In this document: positions 15,613 through 28,148 of the stretch, piece by piece | How positions within the stretch are numbered: the stretch's first letter is position 1 | Layout of the letters: each line of letters opens with the position of its first letter | NCBI RefSeq assembly: GCF_016862275.1 | Contig: NZ_BOMQ01000026.1 | Coordinates: 62,001 to 126,000 of the forward strand | Origin: Actinoplanes nipponensis | Lineage (GTDB): Bacteria; Actinomycetota; Actinomycetes; Mycobacteriales; Micromonosporaceae | Direction of reading: 5' to 3' | DNA: 64,000 bases | Notes under the pieces: generated by a model | What the model was told of the DNA's origin: nothing | Database searches by the model: none | The model's input: the letters and a program-made list of their open reading frames with translations, nothing else | Program-made: the position numbers and the translations under genes

Positions 15613-15963
15613 ATGGGCGAGGCCGTGATGACCACACGGCGTCAGGCGGACGGCGCGATCGTGGTCGACGTGCGCGGCTCGCTCGACGCGGCCACCGTCG
15701 ACGCCCTGCGGCACGCGCTCGTGGGCACCCTGCACGGCGAGCGCCCGGTGACGATGATCGTCGACCTCACCTTCGTGACCTTCATGGATTCGATGGGCGT
15801 CGGCGCGCTCGTCTCCGGCTTCAACGCCGCCCGCGAGACCGGAACCCGGTTCGTGCTGCGCAACCCCAGCGAGTTCGTGCACCGCCAGCTGCGGATCACC
15901 GGCCTGGCCGAGATGTTCGGCCTGCCGTCGGCCTCGCCGGGCCCGCAGACATACACCCCCTGA
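15613..15963 (+). CDS. STAS-domain anti-sigma-factor antagonist
   Basis: A 116-aa single STAS domain. The phosphorylatable Ser is in FMDSMGVGALVSG, the classic DSxGxxxL motif of SpoIIAA/RsbV proteins, preceded by MTMIVDLT-like beta strand sequence. In its dephosphorylated form such a protein binds an anti-sigma kinase and releases the sigma factor. No cognate anti-sigma kinase or sigma gene is adjacent, so the partner is elsewhere. ATG at 15613 with GGAGG 8 bases upstream is chosen over ATG at 15628. A second STAS gene lies at 46653. It is transcribed rightward just before the esterase gene, which has its own promoter. Confidence 0.85.
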   Translation: MGEAVMTTRRQADGAIVVDVRGSLDAATVDALRHALVGTLHGERPVTMIVDLTFVTFMDSMGVGALVSGFNAARETGTRFVLRNPSEFVHRQLRITGLAEMFGLPSASPGPQTYTP

Positions 15964-16004
15964 GACGGCTGCCGGCCGGGCCGTCCGCCGGTTATGGTGC
16001 CGTC

Positions 16005-17030
16005 ATGGAACCGGCGGTCGGGTCGTGGTGCGGCGCCACCGAGGTCTGCTTCCGGCTCCGCGACCACGACCACCGGCTGGCCGGCGTCCGGCTGCGCTCC
16101 GGCGTGGCGGCCGGCGACCTCACCTACGACCGCGGCGCCCGCACCTGGGAGCTGCGCGTGCCCCGGCCCCCGGCGGACCGGATCGAGTACCAGCTCGAAC
16201 TGCGGCACCGCGACGGCGGCAGCGAGACGGTCGCCGACCCCGACAACCCGCGCCGCGCCGGCGACAGCTCGGTGCTGTGGTCCCCCGGCTACCGCGAGCC
16301 CGACTGGCTGCAGCTGCCGCCCGCGCCCGGCCAGTGGCGCGACGTCTACCTGCCGCTGCCCGCCGTGCACGGCGAGATGGTCGCGCGGATCTGGTCGCCC
16401 GACACCGGCACCGACCGGGTGCTGGTCGCCCACGACGGGCCCGACTTCGACCGGCACGGCGGACTGGGCCGCTACACCGCGGCCCTGATCGGGGCGGGGC
16501 GGGTGCCGCCATACCACCTGGTGCTGCTGCCGCCGGGGGAACGCTTCGAGTGGTATTCGGCCAGCCCGGCGTACGCCCGCGCGCTGGCCCGCAACGTGCT
16601 GCCCAAGATCGCCGCCGAGCTCGGCACCGACCGGCCGGTGGTCGGCGCCGGCGCCAGCCTCGGCGCCCTGGCCATGCTGCACGCCCAGCGCCGGCACCCG
16701 GAGCGCTTCGCCGGGCTGCTGCTGCAGTCCGGCAGCTTCTTCCAGCCCCGCTACGACCGGCAGGAGTCCGGCTTCCGGCGCTACCTGCGCATCGTGCGGT
16801 TCACCGGCCGGGTGCTGCGCGCGCCGTCCGGCGCCGCTGGCGTGCCCACGGTGATCACCTGTGGTGCGGTGGAGGAGAACCTGGCCAACAATCGGGACAT
16901 GGCGCGGGCGCTGGCGGCCCAGGGCTATGCCGTCAGCTTCACCGAGGTGCCCGACGCGCACAACTGGACCGGCTGGCGCGACGCCCTCGACCCGCACCTG
17001 ACCACGTTGCTGCAGACAGTGTTCCATTAA
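16005..17030 (+). CDS. Enterochelin-esterase-like alpha/beta hydrolase, leaderless
   Basis: A 341-aa cytoplasmic hydrolase with an N-terminal beta-sandwich part (residues 1-110) and a C-terminal esterase-D/Fes-like domain. The nucleophile elbow is GAGASLGALAML, with Ser in GxSxG context; the acid is probably in CGAVEEN, and the His in DAHNW completes the triad. The start has TATGGT at 15993-15998 exactly 6 bases before ATG and no ribosome binding site, so the mRNA is probably leaderless. It is the first gene of a tight unit with ATP-grasp (11-base gap) and P450 genes. It may release or hydrolyse an ester or peptide intermediate made by those enzymes. Confidence 0.82.
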   Translation: MEPAVGSWCGATEVCFRLRDHDHRLAGVRLRSGVAAGDLTYDRGARTWELRVPRPPADRIEYQLELRHRDGGSETVADPDNPRRAGDSSVLWSPGYREPDWLQLPPAPGQWRDVYLPLPAVHGEMVARIWSPDTGTDRVLVAHDGPDFDRHGGLGRYTAALIGAGRVPPYHLVLLPPGERFEWYSASPAYARALARNVLPKIAAELGTDRPVVGAGASLGALAMLHAQRRHPERFAGLLLQSGSFFQPRYDRQESGFRRYLRIVRFTGRVLRAPSGAAGVPTVITCGAVEENLANNRDMARALAAQGYAVSFTEVPDAHNWTGWRDALDPHLTTLLQTVFH

Positions 17031-17041
17031 CGGGAGGCGCC

Positions 17042-18277
17042 ATGGCCGACGTCGAGCACACCATCGGACTGCTGCTGGGCACCGAGGACGACTGGCCGCG
17101 GGCGTACGAGGCGCTGCTGCGCCGCGTCGGGGTGGTCACCGACGCGCAGGGCCGCACCCACCGCACCCGCAGCGTCCGGGTCACCATCGAGCCGTTCAAC
17201 CTGCGCGACTCGCCGAGGCACGACCTGGTCATCGACCGGCTGGCCTACTGGTACTACCACCCGCGCGAGTGGCTCAAGAAGATCGCGCTGATGGACGACG
17301 TGTACCTGCTGAACAGCCCGTTCACCTTCCAGTCGATGGAGAAGCACGCGGCCTACTGCGCGATGCTGCGGCTCGGGCTCAAGGTGCCCGAGACCGTGCT
17401 GGTGCCGTTCAAGAACCCGCTGGACAACTCCCGGTACGCCTACACCTCGGCGCGTTACAACCAGCCGTTCGACCTGGAGGCGCTGGCCGCGTCCGTCGGC
17501 TACCCGATGTACATGAAGCCCTACGACGGCGGGGCCTGGGTCGGCGTCTCCAAGATCCGCAACGTGGCGGAGCTGCACGCCGCGTACGACGCCTCCGGCG
17601 AGCGGCTCATGCACCTGCAGGCGGCGGTCGAGGACTACGACGTCTTCGCCCGCTCGCTGACCATCGGGCCGGAGACGATGGTGATGAAGTTCCGGCCCGA
17701 GCTGCCCATGCACGAGCGCTACGCCGTCGACCACAACTTCCTCACCCCCACGGTGGGCGACGAGGTGGTCACCATCTCCCGGCTGGTCAACGCGTTCTTC
17801 CGGTGGGAGTTCAACAGCTGCGAGTCGCTGGTCAAGGGCACCGAGGTGCACCCCATCGACTACGCGAACGCCTGCCCGGACGTCGCGGTGACCTCGCTGC
17901 ACTACTACTTCCCGTGGGCGATGTCGGCGCTGCTGCGCTGGACGATCTACTGCGTCGTCACCGGGCGCCGGCCCCGGCTGGACACCGACACCGCCGAGTA
18001 CTTCGCCGTGGCCGACGACCCGTCACTGGACTACCGGCAGAAGCTGGCCCGCTACCGCCGGCTGGCCGACGACTACTTCGAGACCGAGCGGTACGAGGAG
18101 TTCTGCGCCAAGCACCTCGGCCACATCGACGAGATGGTCGCCGGGTGGGTCGGCTCGGAGGAGTTCCGCGCGCTGCTGCGCGAGACGGTCCGGGCGATGT
18201 ACCCGCCGCACGAGCACGAACGGTTCCTCGGCCACTTCACCGGCCTCATCGACGCCTGGCTGCGCGACCATGGCTGA
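17042..18277 (+). CDS. ATP-grasp family ligase
   Basis: A 411-aa protein with ATP-grasp features. The ATP-binding strand and loop are in YPMYMKPYDGGAWVGVSKI (about residue 155), and the metal site is in KGTEVHPIDYANACPD. Surrounding conserved-looking parts are FQSMEKHAAYCAML and MVMKFRPELPMHERY. Such enzymes activate a carboxylate as an acyl phosphate and join it to an amine or thiol. I do not recognise the subfamily. ATG at 17042 has GGGAGG directly upstream. Its last 8 bases overlap the start of the P450 gene, so the pair is coupled. The context (esterase, ATP-grasp, P450) looks biosynthetic, perhaps amide or peptide formation followed by oxidation. Confidence 0.78.
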   Translation: MADVEHTIGLLLGTEDDWPRAYEALLRRVGVVTDAQGRTHRTRSVRVTIEPFNLRDSPRHDLVIDRLAYWYYHPREWLKKIALMDDVYLLNSPFTFQSMEKHAAYCAMLRLGLKVPETVLVPFKNPLDNSRYAYTSARYNQPFDLEALAASVGYPMYMKPYDGGAWVGVSKIRNVAELHAAYDASGERLMHLQAAVEDYDVFARSLTIGPETMVMKFRPELPMHERYAVDHNFLTPTVGDEVVTISRLVNAFFRWEFNSCESLVKGTEVHPIDYANACPDVAVTSLHYYFPWAMSALLRWTIYCVVTGRRPRLDTDTAEYFAVADDPSLDYRQKLARYRRLADDYFETERYEEFCAKHLGHIDEMVAGWVGSEEFRALLRETVRAMYPPHEHERFLGHFTGLIDAWLRDHG

Positions 18278-19541
18278 GCTGCGCCGCGCCGCCGCCTTCG
18301 CCGCCGGTCTCTACCGCAGCCGGCTCGACTTCGCCTGGCACGGCTACGTCCGGCGCGACCCGATGGCGCTGCTGCACCTGCGGCCCGGGCGCGACGACCC
18401 GTACGCCGTCTACCGCGGCATGCCCCCGTTCGGGCCCACCCGGCTCGGCAACTGGGTCACCACCAGCCACGCCATCTGCGACGCGGTGCTGCGCGACCGC
18501 CGCTTCGGGGTCCGCTCGGCCGACCTGACGGCCGCGCCGGCGATGGCCGACGAGTTCGACATGTCCTTCCTCGACAAGGACCCGCCGGACCACACCCGGC
18601 TGCGGCGCCTGGCCCAGCCCTCGTTCAGCCCGAAGCAGATCGCCGGCTACCGCCCCCGGGTCGAGCGCACCGTCGACGAGCTGCTCGACCGGGTCGAGGT
18701 GGGGGAGACGTTCGACCTGGTGTCGGCGTACGCGGCGCCGCTGCCCATCCGGGTGATCACCGACCTGCTCGGCGTGCCGGACGCGGACGCGGAGCGTTTC
18801 GCCGCGTACGGGACCGTCATCGCCAGCGCCCTGGACGGCATCCACTCGCTGTCGCACGCGGCCCGGCTCAAGGCGGCCAACCGCGACCTGCGCGCGCTCT
18901 TCGAGGACCTGTTCGCGCTGCGCCGCCGCGAACCGGCCGACGATGTGGTGAGCCGGCTGGTCGCGGCCGAGGGCCACAGGATCCAGCCGCACGAGCTGGT
19001 CCCGATGTGCAACCTGCTGCTGGTGGCCGGCTTCGAGACCACGGTCAACCTGGTCGGCAACGCGGTCAACGCGCTGCTGGACCATCCCGCGCAGTGGGAG
19101 GCGCTGTGCGCGGACCCGGCCGGGCTGGCCCCGGCGGCGGTCGAGGAGACCCTGCGCTACGACCCGCCGGTGCAGCGCACCGCCCGGTGCGCCCGCGAGG
19201 ACCTGGAGCTGGCCGGTCACCTGGTGCGCCGCGGCCAGTACGTGATCACCCTCATCGGGGCGGCCAACCGCGACCCGCGGGCCTTCCCGGACCCGGACAC
19301 GTTCGACATCCACCGCGCGCCGACCGCCGATCACCTGGCCTTCTCCAGCGGGATCCACTACTGCGTGGGCCAGCCGCTGGCCCGGATGGAGGGCGAGATC
19401 GCGCTGCGCCGCCTCGCGGAACGCCTGCCGGACCTGCGCCGGGCCGGCCCGTTGCGCCGCCGGGTGTCCGGCATCGTGCGCGGGCCGATCCACCTGCCGG
19501 TCCGCGCCGGCGCCCGCCGATTGTCGCGCTCGGCCCCTTGA
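18270..19541 (+). CDS. Cytochrome P450
   Basis: A 423-aa soluble bacterial P450. Key motifs are present: DPPDHTRLRRLAQPSFSP (helix C region), the oxygen-activating I helix LVAGFETTVNL (AGFETT), ExxR in EETLRYDPPVQ, and the heme loop FSSGIHYCVGQPLARME with the Cys ligand. It needs a ferredoxin and reductase, neither of which is encoded nearby. ATG at 18270 lies inside the end of the ATP-grasp gene (8-base overlap). Its stop codon overlaps the -35 box of the next gene, so the operon probably ends here. The substrate is unknown and may be the product of the adjacent ATP-grasp enzyme. Confidence 0.92.
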   Translation: MAELRRAAAFAAGLYRSRLDFAWHGYVRRDPMALLHLRPGRDDPYAVYRGMPPFGPTRLGNWVTTSHAICDAVLRDRRFGVRSADLTAAPAMADEFDMSFLDKDPPDHTRLRRLAQPSFSPKQIAGYRPRVERTVDELLDRVEVGETFDLVSAYAAPLPIRVITDLLGVPDADAERFAAYGTVIASALDGIHSLSHAARLKAANRDLRALFEDLFALRRREPADDVVSRLVAAEGHRIQPHELVPMCNLLLVAGFETTVNLVGNAVNALLDHPAQWEALCADPAGLAPAAVEETLRYDPPVQRTARCAREDLELAGHLVRRGQYVITLIGAANRDPRAFPDPDTFDIHRAPTADHLAFSSGIHYCVGQPLARMEGEIALRRLAERLPDLRRAGPLRRRVSGIVRGPIHLPVRAGARRLSRSAP

Positions 19542-19587
19542 CGGACCCCGTCGGTAAGTCGTAGCTTTCCGTTCGTGGCTACTTACC
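19538..19587 (+). promoter_or_regulatory. Promoter and likely operator of the ArsR-SRPBCC genes
   Basis: TTGACG (19538-19543) and TAGCTT (19562-19567) are 18 bases apart, and transcription should begin at or next to the GTG at 19575. The inverted repeat GGTAAGT (19553-19559) / ACTTACC (19581-19587) brackets the -10 box and start codon. This is where an autoregulating ArsR repressor would bind. Confidence 0.6.
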
Positions 19588-19898
19588 AAGCGGAGGACGG
19601 CTGGGACGCCCTGGGCGACCCGAGCCGGCGCGCCATCCTCGAGTGCTTGGCCGAGCGCCCCCGGGCCGTCGGCGAGCTGGCCGACGTGCTGCCGATCAGC
19701 CGGCCCGCGGTCTCCCAGCACCTCAAGGTGCTCAAGGAGGCCGGGCTGGTCAGCGACCGCGCGGCCGGCACCCGCCGGGTCTACCGGCTCAACCCCGCCG
19801 GCGTGGGCGCGCTGCGCGATCAGCTCGAGACGTTCTGGACCCGCGCGCTGGAGGGCTACCGGGACGTCGCCGACCCACCCAGCGAGGAGACGTCATGA
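19575..19898 (+). CDS. ArsR-family transcriptional regulator, leaderless
   Basis: A 107-aa winged-helix protein. The recognition region is ADVLPISRPAVSQHLKVLKEAGLV and the wing RAAGTRRVYRLNP. The metal-binding ELCVCDL motif of arsenic or cadmium sensors is absent, so it belongs to the non-metal ArsR branch usually paired with an SRPBCC protein. GTG at 19575 begins 7 bases after a -10 box, without a ribosome binding site. The stop overlaps the SRPBCC start by 4 bases (ATGA). It probably represses its own operon through the inverted repeat over its start. The inducing signal is unknown. Confidence 0.87.
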   Translation: MATYQAEDGWDALGDPSRRAILECLAERPRAVGELADVLPISRPAVSQHLKVLKEAGLVSDRAAGTRRVYRLNPAGVGALRDQLETFWTRALEGYRDVADPPSEETS

Positions 19899-20377
19899 CC
19901 GAGACAACCGTGGTCCGCCGGCAGATCGTCGTCCAGGCGCCCATCGAACGCGCCTTCACCCTGTTCACCGAGCGGTTCGGCGACTTCAAGCCGCCGGAGC
20001 ACAACCTGCTGCAGACGCCCATCGCCGAGACCGTGTTCGAGGCCAAGCCCGGCGGCCACATCTACGACCGGGGCGTCGACGGCAGCGAATGCCACTGGGC
20101 GCGCGTGCTGGCCTGCGACCCGCCCGACCGCGTCGTGTTCAGCTGGGACATCAGCCCGCAGTGGCAGCTCGAGACCGACCCGGGGAACGCCAGCGAGGTC
20201 GAGGTCCGGTTCGTCGCCGAGACCCCGCAGCGCACCCGGGTCGAGCTGGAGCACCGCCACCTCGACCGGCACGGCCCCGGCTGGGAGTCCGTCCGCGACG
20301 GCGTCGCCCACGACGAGGGCTGGCCGCTGTACCTGAGCCGCTACGCCGCCATGGTCGAGAAGGCCAACGCCGGCTAG
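19895..20377 (+). CDS. SRPBCC/AHSA1-family protein
   Basis: A 160-aa START-like fold protein: VVRRQIVVQAPIERAFTLFTERFGDF at the N-terminus, GGHIYDRGVDGSECHWARVLACDPPDRVVFSW in the middle, and a closing helix GWPLYLSRYAAMVEKA. These proteins hold small hydrophobic ligands. With a leading ArsR gene they form a very common two-gene unit of unknown signal. The start overlaps the regulator gene by 4 bases. The stop overlaps that of the convergent MFS gene (20374-20377), leaving no room for a separate terminator. Confidence 0.87.
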   Translation: MTETTVVRRQIVVQAPIERAFTLFTERFGDFKPPEHNLLQTPIAETVFEAKPGGHIYDRGVDGSECHWARVLACDPPDRVVFSWDISPQWQLETDPGNASEVEVRFVAETPQRTRVELEHRHLDRHGPGWESVRDGVAHDEGWPLYLSRYAAMVEKANAG

Positions 20378-21633
20378 GCGCCCGGCGAGCGGCGGCGCCG
20401 GGTGGTCGTGTACAGCCCGAGCAGCACCACCGACAGCACGATCAGGGCCGGGCCGTACACCTGCTCGCCCACCCGGTCGATGAGCACACCGACCCCGGCC
20501 GGGATGAGCGCGCCGCCCAGCCCCGACGCGCCGATCTGCACGCCGATCGTCCGGTCGGCGTGCGCCGCGCCGACGCGGTCCGCGGTCGTCAGCGTGAGCA
20601 ACGGGAACACCGGCGCCGCCGCGAAGCCGACCACCATCAGCCCGGCCACCGCCAGCCAGCCCGGGCCGGGCACCGTCACCAGCACCGCGCCGAGCACCAG
20701 GCCGAGCAGGCTGCCGAGGAGAATGCGGGCGGTGCCGACCCGCTCGACGACGAAACCCTGCACCACCCGGCCGGCGAACAGGCTCGCCCAGTACGCCGAC
20801 ACGCACACGCCCGCGACGCCCGCGCCGACCCCGCGCTCGGTGGTGAGGAACAGGAACGCCCACAGCCCGGCGGTGATCTCCAGGGCCACGTAGACGGCGA
20901 AGGCGGCGGCGCTGAGCCACACCGCGGGCAGCGCCAGGGTGGCGGCGGGCCCGGCCGGCCGCGCCCCGGCCCGCACCTCCGCGGCGGCGGCCGCGGACCC
21001 GGCGCGGTGCTGGGCCCACGACCGGCGGGTCAGGGCGAACGCCCCGGCCAGCAGCGCCTGGCCGGAAGCGACGATCCCGTAACCCCAGTGCCAGGAGAGC
21101 CCGGCGCTGAGCACGGCGGTCATGATCAGCGGCCCGATGGCGACGCCCAGGCCGAAGAACGCGTGCATCCAGTTCATGTGCCGGGGACCGAACGCGCCGG
21201 CGGCGTACGCGTTGAGCCCGGCGTCGATGGCCCCGCCCCCGAAGCCGGCGATCAGGGCGCACGGGACGAGGAACGCGAAGCCCGGCGAGACGGCGTAGCC
21301 GGCCAGCGCGATGCTGGCCAGCGCCGTACTGGCGGCCAGCAGCCGGCCGACGCCGAGCCGGGCGATGCTGAAGCCGGCCGCGACGCTGGACACCAGGTAT
21401 CCGGCCGTACCGGCGAACAGCAGCAGGCCGACCGTGTCGGTGCCGACCCGGAACTCCGTGGCGATCGACGGCCAGCCCACGCCGAGCAGGCCGTCGGGCA
21501 GCCCGAGGCTGATGAAGGCGAAGTAGGCCAGCAGCAGCACCGAGGTCCGGACCACCGCGGCCGCGCCGGACGCCGGCGGTCGGGCATCGGCGGCGGGGGC
21601 CGCGGCGTCCGCGTCGGGCGGCAGCGAAGTCAC
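20374..21633 (-). CDS. MFS transporter
   Basis: A 419-aa membrane protein with about 12 hydrophobic segments and a 30-residue Ala/Pro-rich cytoplasmic N-terminus. The organisation (FISLGLPDGLLGVGWPSI in TM1, GGGAIDAGLNAYAA in TM4) resembles the FucP/YbjJ-like MFS branch, which moves sugars or exports unknown small molecules. GTG at 21633 is used. It is divergent from the DUF5990 gene, 131 bases away, and converges with the SRPBCC gene, sharing 4 bases at the stop codons. The substrate is not predictable. Confidence 0.85.
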   Translation of the reverse strand: MTSLPPDADAAAPAADARPPASGAAAVVRTSVLLLAYFAFISLGLPDGLLGVGWPSIATEFRVGTDTVGLLLFAGTAGYLVSSVAAGFSIARLGVGRLLAASTALASIALAGYAVSPGFAFLVPCALIAGFGGGAIDAGLNAYAAGAFGPRHMNWMHAFFGLGVAIGPLIMTAVLSAGLSWHWGYGIVASGQALLAGAFALTRRSWAQHRAGSAAAAAEVRAGARPAGPAATLALPAVWLSAAAFAVYVALEITAGLWAFLFLTTERGVGAGVAGVCVSAYWASLFAGRVVQGFVVERVGTARILLGSLLGLVLGAVLVTVPGPGWLAVAGLMVVGFAAAPVFPLLTLTTADRVGAAHADRTIGVQIGASGLGGALIPAGVGVLIDRVGEQVYGPALIVLSVVLLGLYTTTRRRRSPGA

Positions 21634-21764
21634 CCGGTCATCGTGGCATGCGCGAGATCCCGGGGCGCGGGGCTTCCGCCCGCCGGCCGGGTGCCTGTCC
21701 GGTCTGCGGTCGCCCGGCGTCGCCGCGGGCGGAATTGTCGGGGGGTCGGCCTAGAGTGCAGAGC

Positions 21765-22204
21765 GTGCAGATCCGGATCGAGGGCAGCGAGCTGCCGGGA
21801 CGCCCCGGCGCCGCGCAGGCCGACCCGCTGCGGCTCGGCAACGTGCACGTCGGGGTGCAGCGCAAGAGCGAGGTCGTCGACCGGTTCCGCGCCGACGCCG
21901 CGGGCGCGGTGTGGGAGTTCGAGGTCACCAGCCGGGAGGTCGACGGGCTGCTCGACGTCGGCGGTCCGTACGTGCACGGCCGGCCGGGCGCCCGCTTCCT
22001 CTACCTGAGCTGGGGCGCGGTCGACGGCGACACGTTCGGCGGGTTCCGCCGGGCCAAGCTCATGTTCGGCGACATCCCGACGGAGCTGCTGCGCGCGGCG
22101 CACGAGGGCGGCGGGGTGCTGGTGGCCCGGCTCGGCCTCACCGGCGCCGACGGCGGTCCGGTCTGCGCCCGGGTACGACCGCCGGCCGTCAGCTGGCAGC
22201 TCGC

Positions 22205-22208
<4 letters not shown>
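21765..22208 (+). CDS. DUF5990 protein, leaderless
   Basis: A 147-aa protein beginning VQIRIEGSELPGRPG and containing HVGVQRKSEVVD, GRPGARFLYLSWG and FRRAKLMF, the pattern of DUF5990. The family has no known activity. GTG at 21765 lies 7 bases after TAGAGT (21752-21757) and has no ribosome binding site, so it is probably leaderless; GTG at 21756 is inside that -10 box. The stop overlaps the start of the large SNF2 helicase gene (ATGA), so the protein is made with it. This may mean a shared role in nucleic-acid metabolism, but the link is only by position. Confidence 0.78.
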
Positions 22209-26111
<3,903 letters not shown>

Positions 26112-26119
<8 letters not shown>

Positions 26120-26858
26120 GCGGTTCTCGGCGGCTTTCGTCGCCATGTTCGAGTCGTTGCGGATGGCGCCGACGTTCGCCCGCGGGCGCCGCGACGCCCG
26201 GGCCGGGCACGTCCGGCACCTGGCCATCTCGGGCAGCCTGGTCGCCGCCCAGGTGCGCGGGCCGGACGACCCGGCGGCGTTCCGGTCGCGGATCGCCGTG
26301 CGGGCCTTCGGCGCCGCGGAGTGGGCCCGGGTCGAGGACGACCTGGCGGCCCAGGCCCGGTACGTGGCCGAGCTGCTGGCCGGCCGGATGCCCGCGGACA
26401 TCGACGCCGTGTTCGCCCGCGCCGGGCTGACGCTGCTGCCGTTGTCGCTGGACGAGGTGGCGATGGACTGCTCCTGCGAGCGCTGGCCGATGCCGTGCGT
26501 GCACCTGGCCGCCACCTGTTACGCGCTGGCCGAGTCGTTCGAGACGGATCCGTTCGGGGTCTTCACCTGGCGCGGGCGTGGCCGCGACGAGCTGCTGACC
26601 CGGCTCAGCCAGCTGCGGGGCACGACGGCACACCTGCCGCCGCCGGAGCCCGCGGCCGAGCCGGCCGGGCTGGGTGACATCGCGGACTTCTGGGGCGGCG
26701 CGCCGGCCCCAGCGGCGCTGCCGGTGCCGGACGGCGGCCGGCCCGACCTTTTGCTGGACCAGCTCGACCCGCCACCGCTGCGCCCGGGCGGCGTGCCTTT
26801 GATCGAGGTGCTGCGGCCGGCCTACCGAGCGCTGCCGCCGGACACCGGGGCGGGCTAG
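26112..26858 (+). CDS. SWIM zinc-finger protein
   Basis: A 248-aa protein with a SWIM zinc finger at about residues 119-131, read as CSC-ERWPMP-CVH (CxC...CxH). The N-terminal 115 residues match the region found before SWIM domains in bacterial partners of SNF2 enzymes (GRRDARAGHVRHLAISGSLVAAQVRG). The C-terminus is Pro-rich with a short ordered-looking end. GTG at 26112 overlaps the SNF2 stop by 8 bases. In many actinomycetes a SWIM protein and a SNF2 helicase are encoded together, and the finger probably helps target DNA or protein. The stop overlaps that of the convergent TetR gene by 4 bases. Confidence 0.88.
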
Positions 26859-27448
26859 GCGGCGGGACCGTCGTGGCTGAGGAGGAAGGGGGCCAGGAGC
26901 TCCCGGACCCGGGCGTCGACCGCGGTCGTGTCCGCGCCCTCCTCGATCATGCGGCTGGCGGTGTAGACCACCGAGCTGATCAGGCGCGCGGTGGCGGCGG
27001 GGTCGGGCACGCCCAGTTGTTCGACAGCGGCGCAGAGGGGCCGGCTCATCCGGTCGTGCATGAGCCGGGTGCTGGCGTCGACCTGCTCACCCGGTACGGA
27101 CTGGATCAGCGCGGTGGCCAGAGCGTGCTCGCCCTCGGCGACCAGGCGCAGGTTCGTGGTGGCGTACGCCAGCACCTTCTCACCCGGGGAGCCGACGGCG
27201 TCCATCGCGGCGTTGACGCGGTGTGACCAGTTCGGCAGGACTTCCCCGACCAGCTCGAGCAGCAGCTCCTTGCCGGAAGGGAAGTACTCGTACACCGTGG
27301 AACGGGGCAGCCCGGCCCGGGTCGCCACGGCGGTGAGGCTCGGCGCCTCGTGCGGGTTGTCCACCAGCAGGGCGCGGGCGGCGTCGAGGAGGACCCGGCG
27401 GCGTCGGGCGCGGTGCTCCGCAACCGTCGGTGCGTCGATGCGCGGCAC
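26855..27448 (-). CDS. TetR-family regulator
   Basis: A 197-aa regulator with an N-terminal helix-turn-helix (LTAVATRAGLPRSTVYEYFPSGKELL) and a ligand-binding C-terminal part ending FLLSHDGPAA. GTG at 27448 has GGGAGGAC upstream. It lies 22 bases after the ABC ATPase gene in the same direction, so it is the third gene of a permease-ATPase-regulator operon and likely represses it. A candidate operator with repeated GTCGGAAA/TTTTTTCGAC elements lies before the permease gene (29281-29333). The inducer may be the compound the transporter handles. Confidence 0.88.
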   Translation of the reverse strand: MPRIDAPTVAEHRARRRRVLLDAARALLVDNPHEAPSLTAVATRAGLPRSTVYEYFPSGKELLLELVGEVLPNWSHRVNAAMDAVGSPGEKVLAYATTNLRLVAEGEHALATALIQSVPGEQVDASTRLMHDRMSRPLCAAVEQLGVPDPAATARLISSVVYTASRMIEEGADTTAVDARVRELLAPFLLSHDGPAA

Positions 27449-27470
27449 GGGTCCTCCCCTTTCGCGTCGC

Positions 27471-28148
27471 TCAGCCGGCGGACAACCGGCCGTCGATCAT
27501 CTCGGTCACCCGGTCGCAGTGCTCCAGCACGTCGTGGTCGTGGGTCACCATAACGGTAGCGACGCCCGCCTCCTTCGTCTCCCGGGCCAGCAACTGCACC
27601 ACCTCGTGGCTGCGCGCCCGGTCCAGCGCGGCGGTCGGTTCGTCCACCAGCAGCAGCTTCGGTCGCCCCATCAGCGCGCGGGCGATGCCGACCCGCTGGC
27701 GTTCGCCGCCGGAGAGCTGGTGGGGCCGGCGGCCGGCCCGGTGGGTCATGCCGACGTCCGCGAGCAGCTCGGCGGGGTTGCGGCCACCGGCCCGGTGAGG
27801 GCTGAGCTCGGCGACCAGCCGCAGCTGCTCCAGGGCGGTGAGAGCGGGAATCAGGTTGCCGCTCTGGAACACGAATCCGATGTGGTCACGCCGGTACGCC
27901 GCGCGCTGCCTGACCGTCATGCCGGCGAGGTCGTGGCCGTCGACGGTGGCCGTGCCCTGGTCCGGGACGGTCAACGCGCCGGACACCGCGAGCAGGGTCG
28001 ACTTGCCCGCGCCGGAGGGTCCGACGACGGCCACCAGCTCGCCCGGGGCGACTGTCAGATCCACCTCGTCCAGCGCGGTGACCATCGTGTCGCCGTCGCC
28101 GAGACGGACGGTCACGCCGGACAGCGTCAGGCCGGTACGGTCGTTCAT
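27471..28148 (-). CDS. ABC transporter ATP-binding protein (LolD/MacB/FtsE type)
   Basis: A 225-aa ATPase with all motifs: Walker A VGPSGAGKST, Q-loop FVFQSGNLIPALT, signature LSGGERQRVGIARAL, Walker B LLLVDEPTAALD and the H-loop VTHDHD. The QSGNL Q-loop is typical of the MacB/LolD class, which works with FtsX-like permeases to drive extracytoplasmic events or export rather than uptake. ATG at 28148 overlaps the permease stop by 4 bases. With the TetR gene behind it, it looks like an inducible efflux or lipoprotein/peptide transport system. Confidence 0.92.
   Translation of the reverse strand: MNDRTGLTLSGVTVRLGDGDTMVTALDEVDLTVAPGELVAVVGPSGAGKSTLLAVSGALTVPDQGTATVDGHDLAGMTVRQRAAYRRDHIGFVFQSGNLIPALTALEQLRLVAELSPHRAGGRNPAELLADVGMTHRAGRRPHQLSGGERQRVGIARALMGRPKLLLVDEPTAALDRARSHEVVQLLARETKEAGVATVMVTHDHDVLEHCDRVTEMIDGRLSAG

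Noticed and set aside
19895-20377. Arsenic resistance role for the ArsR/SRPBCC pair
   Set aside because: The regulator lacks the metal-binding Cys motif and no arsenate reductase or arsenite pump is near.
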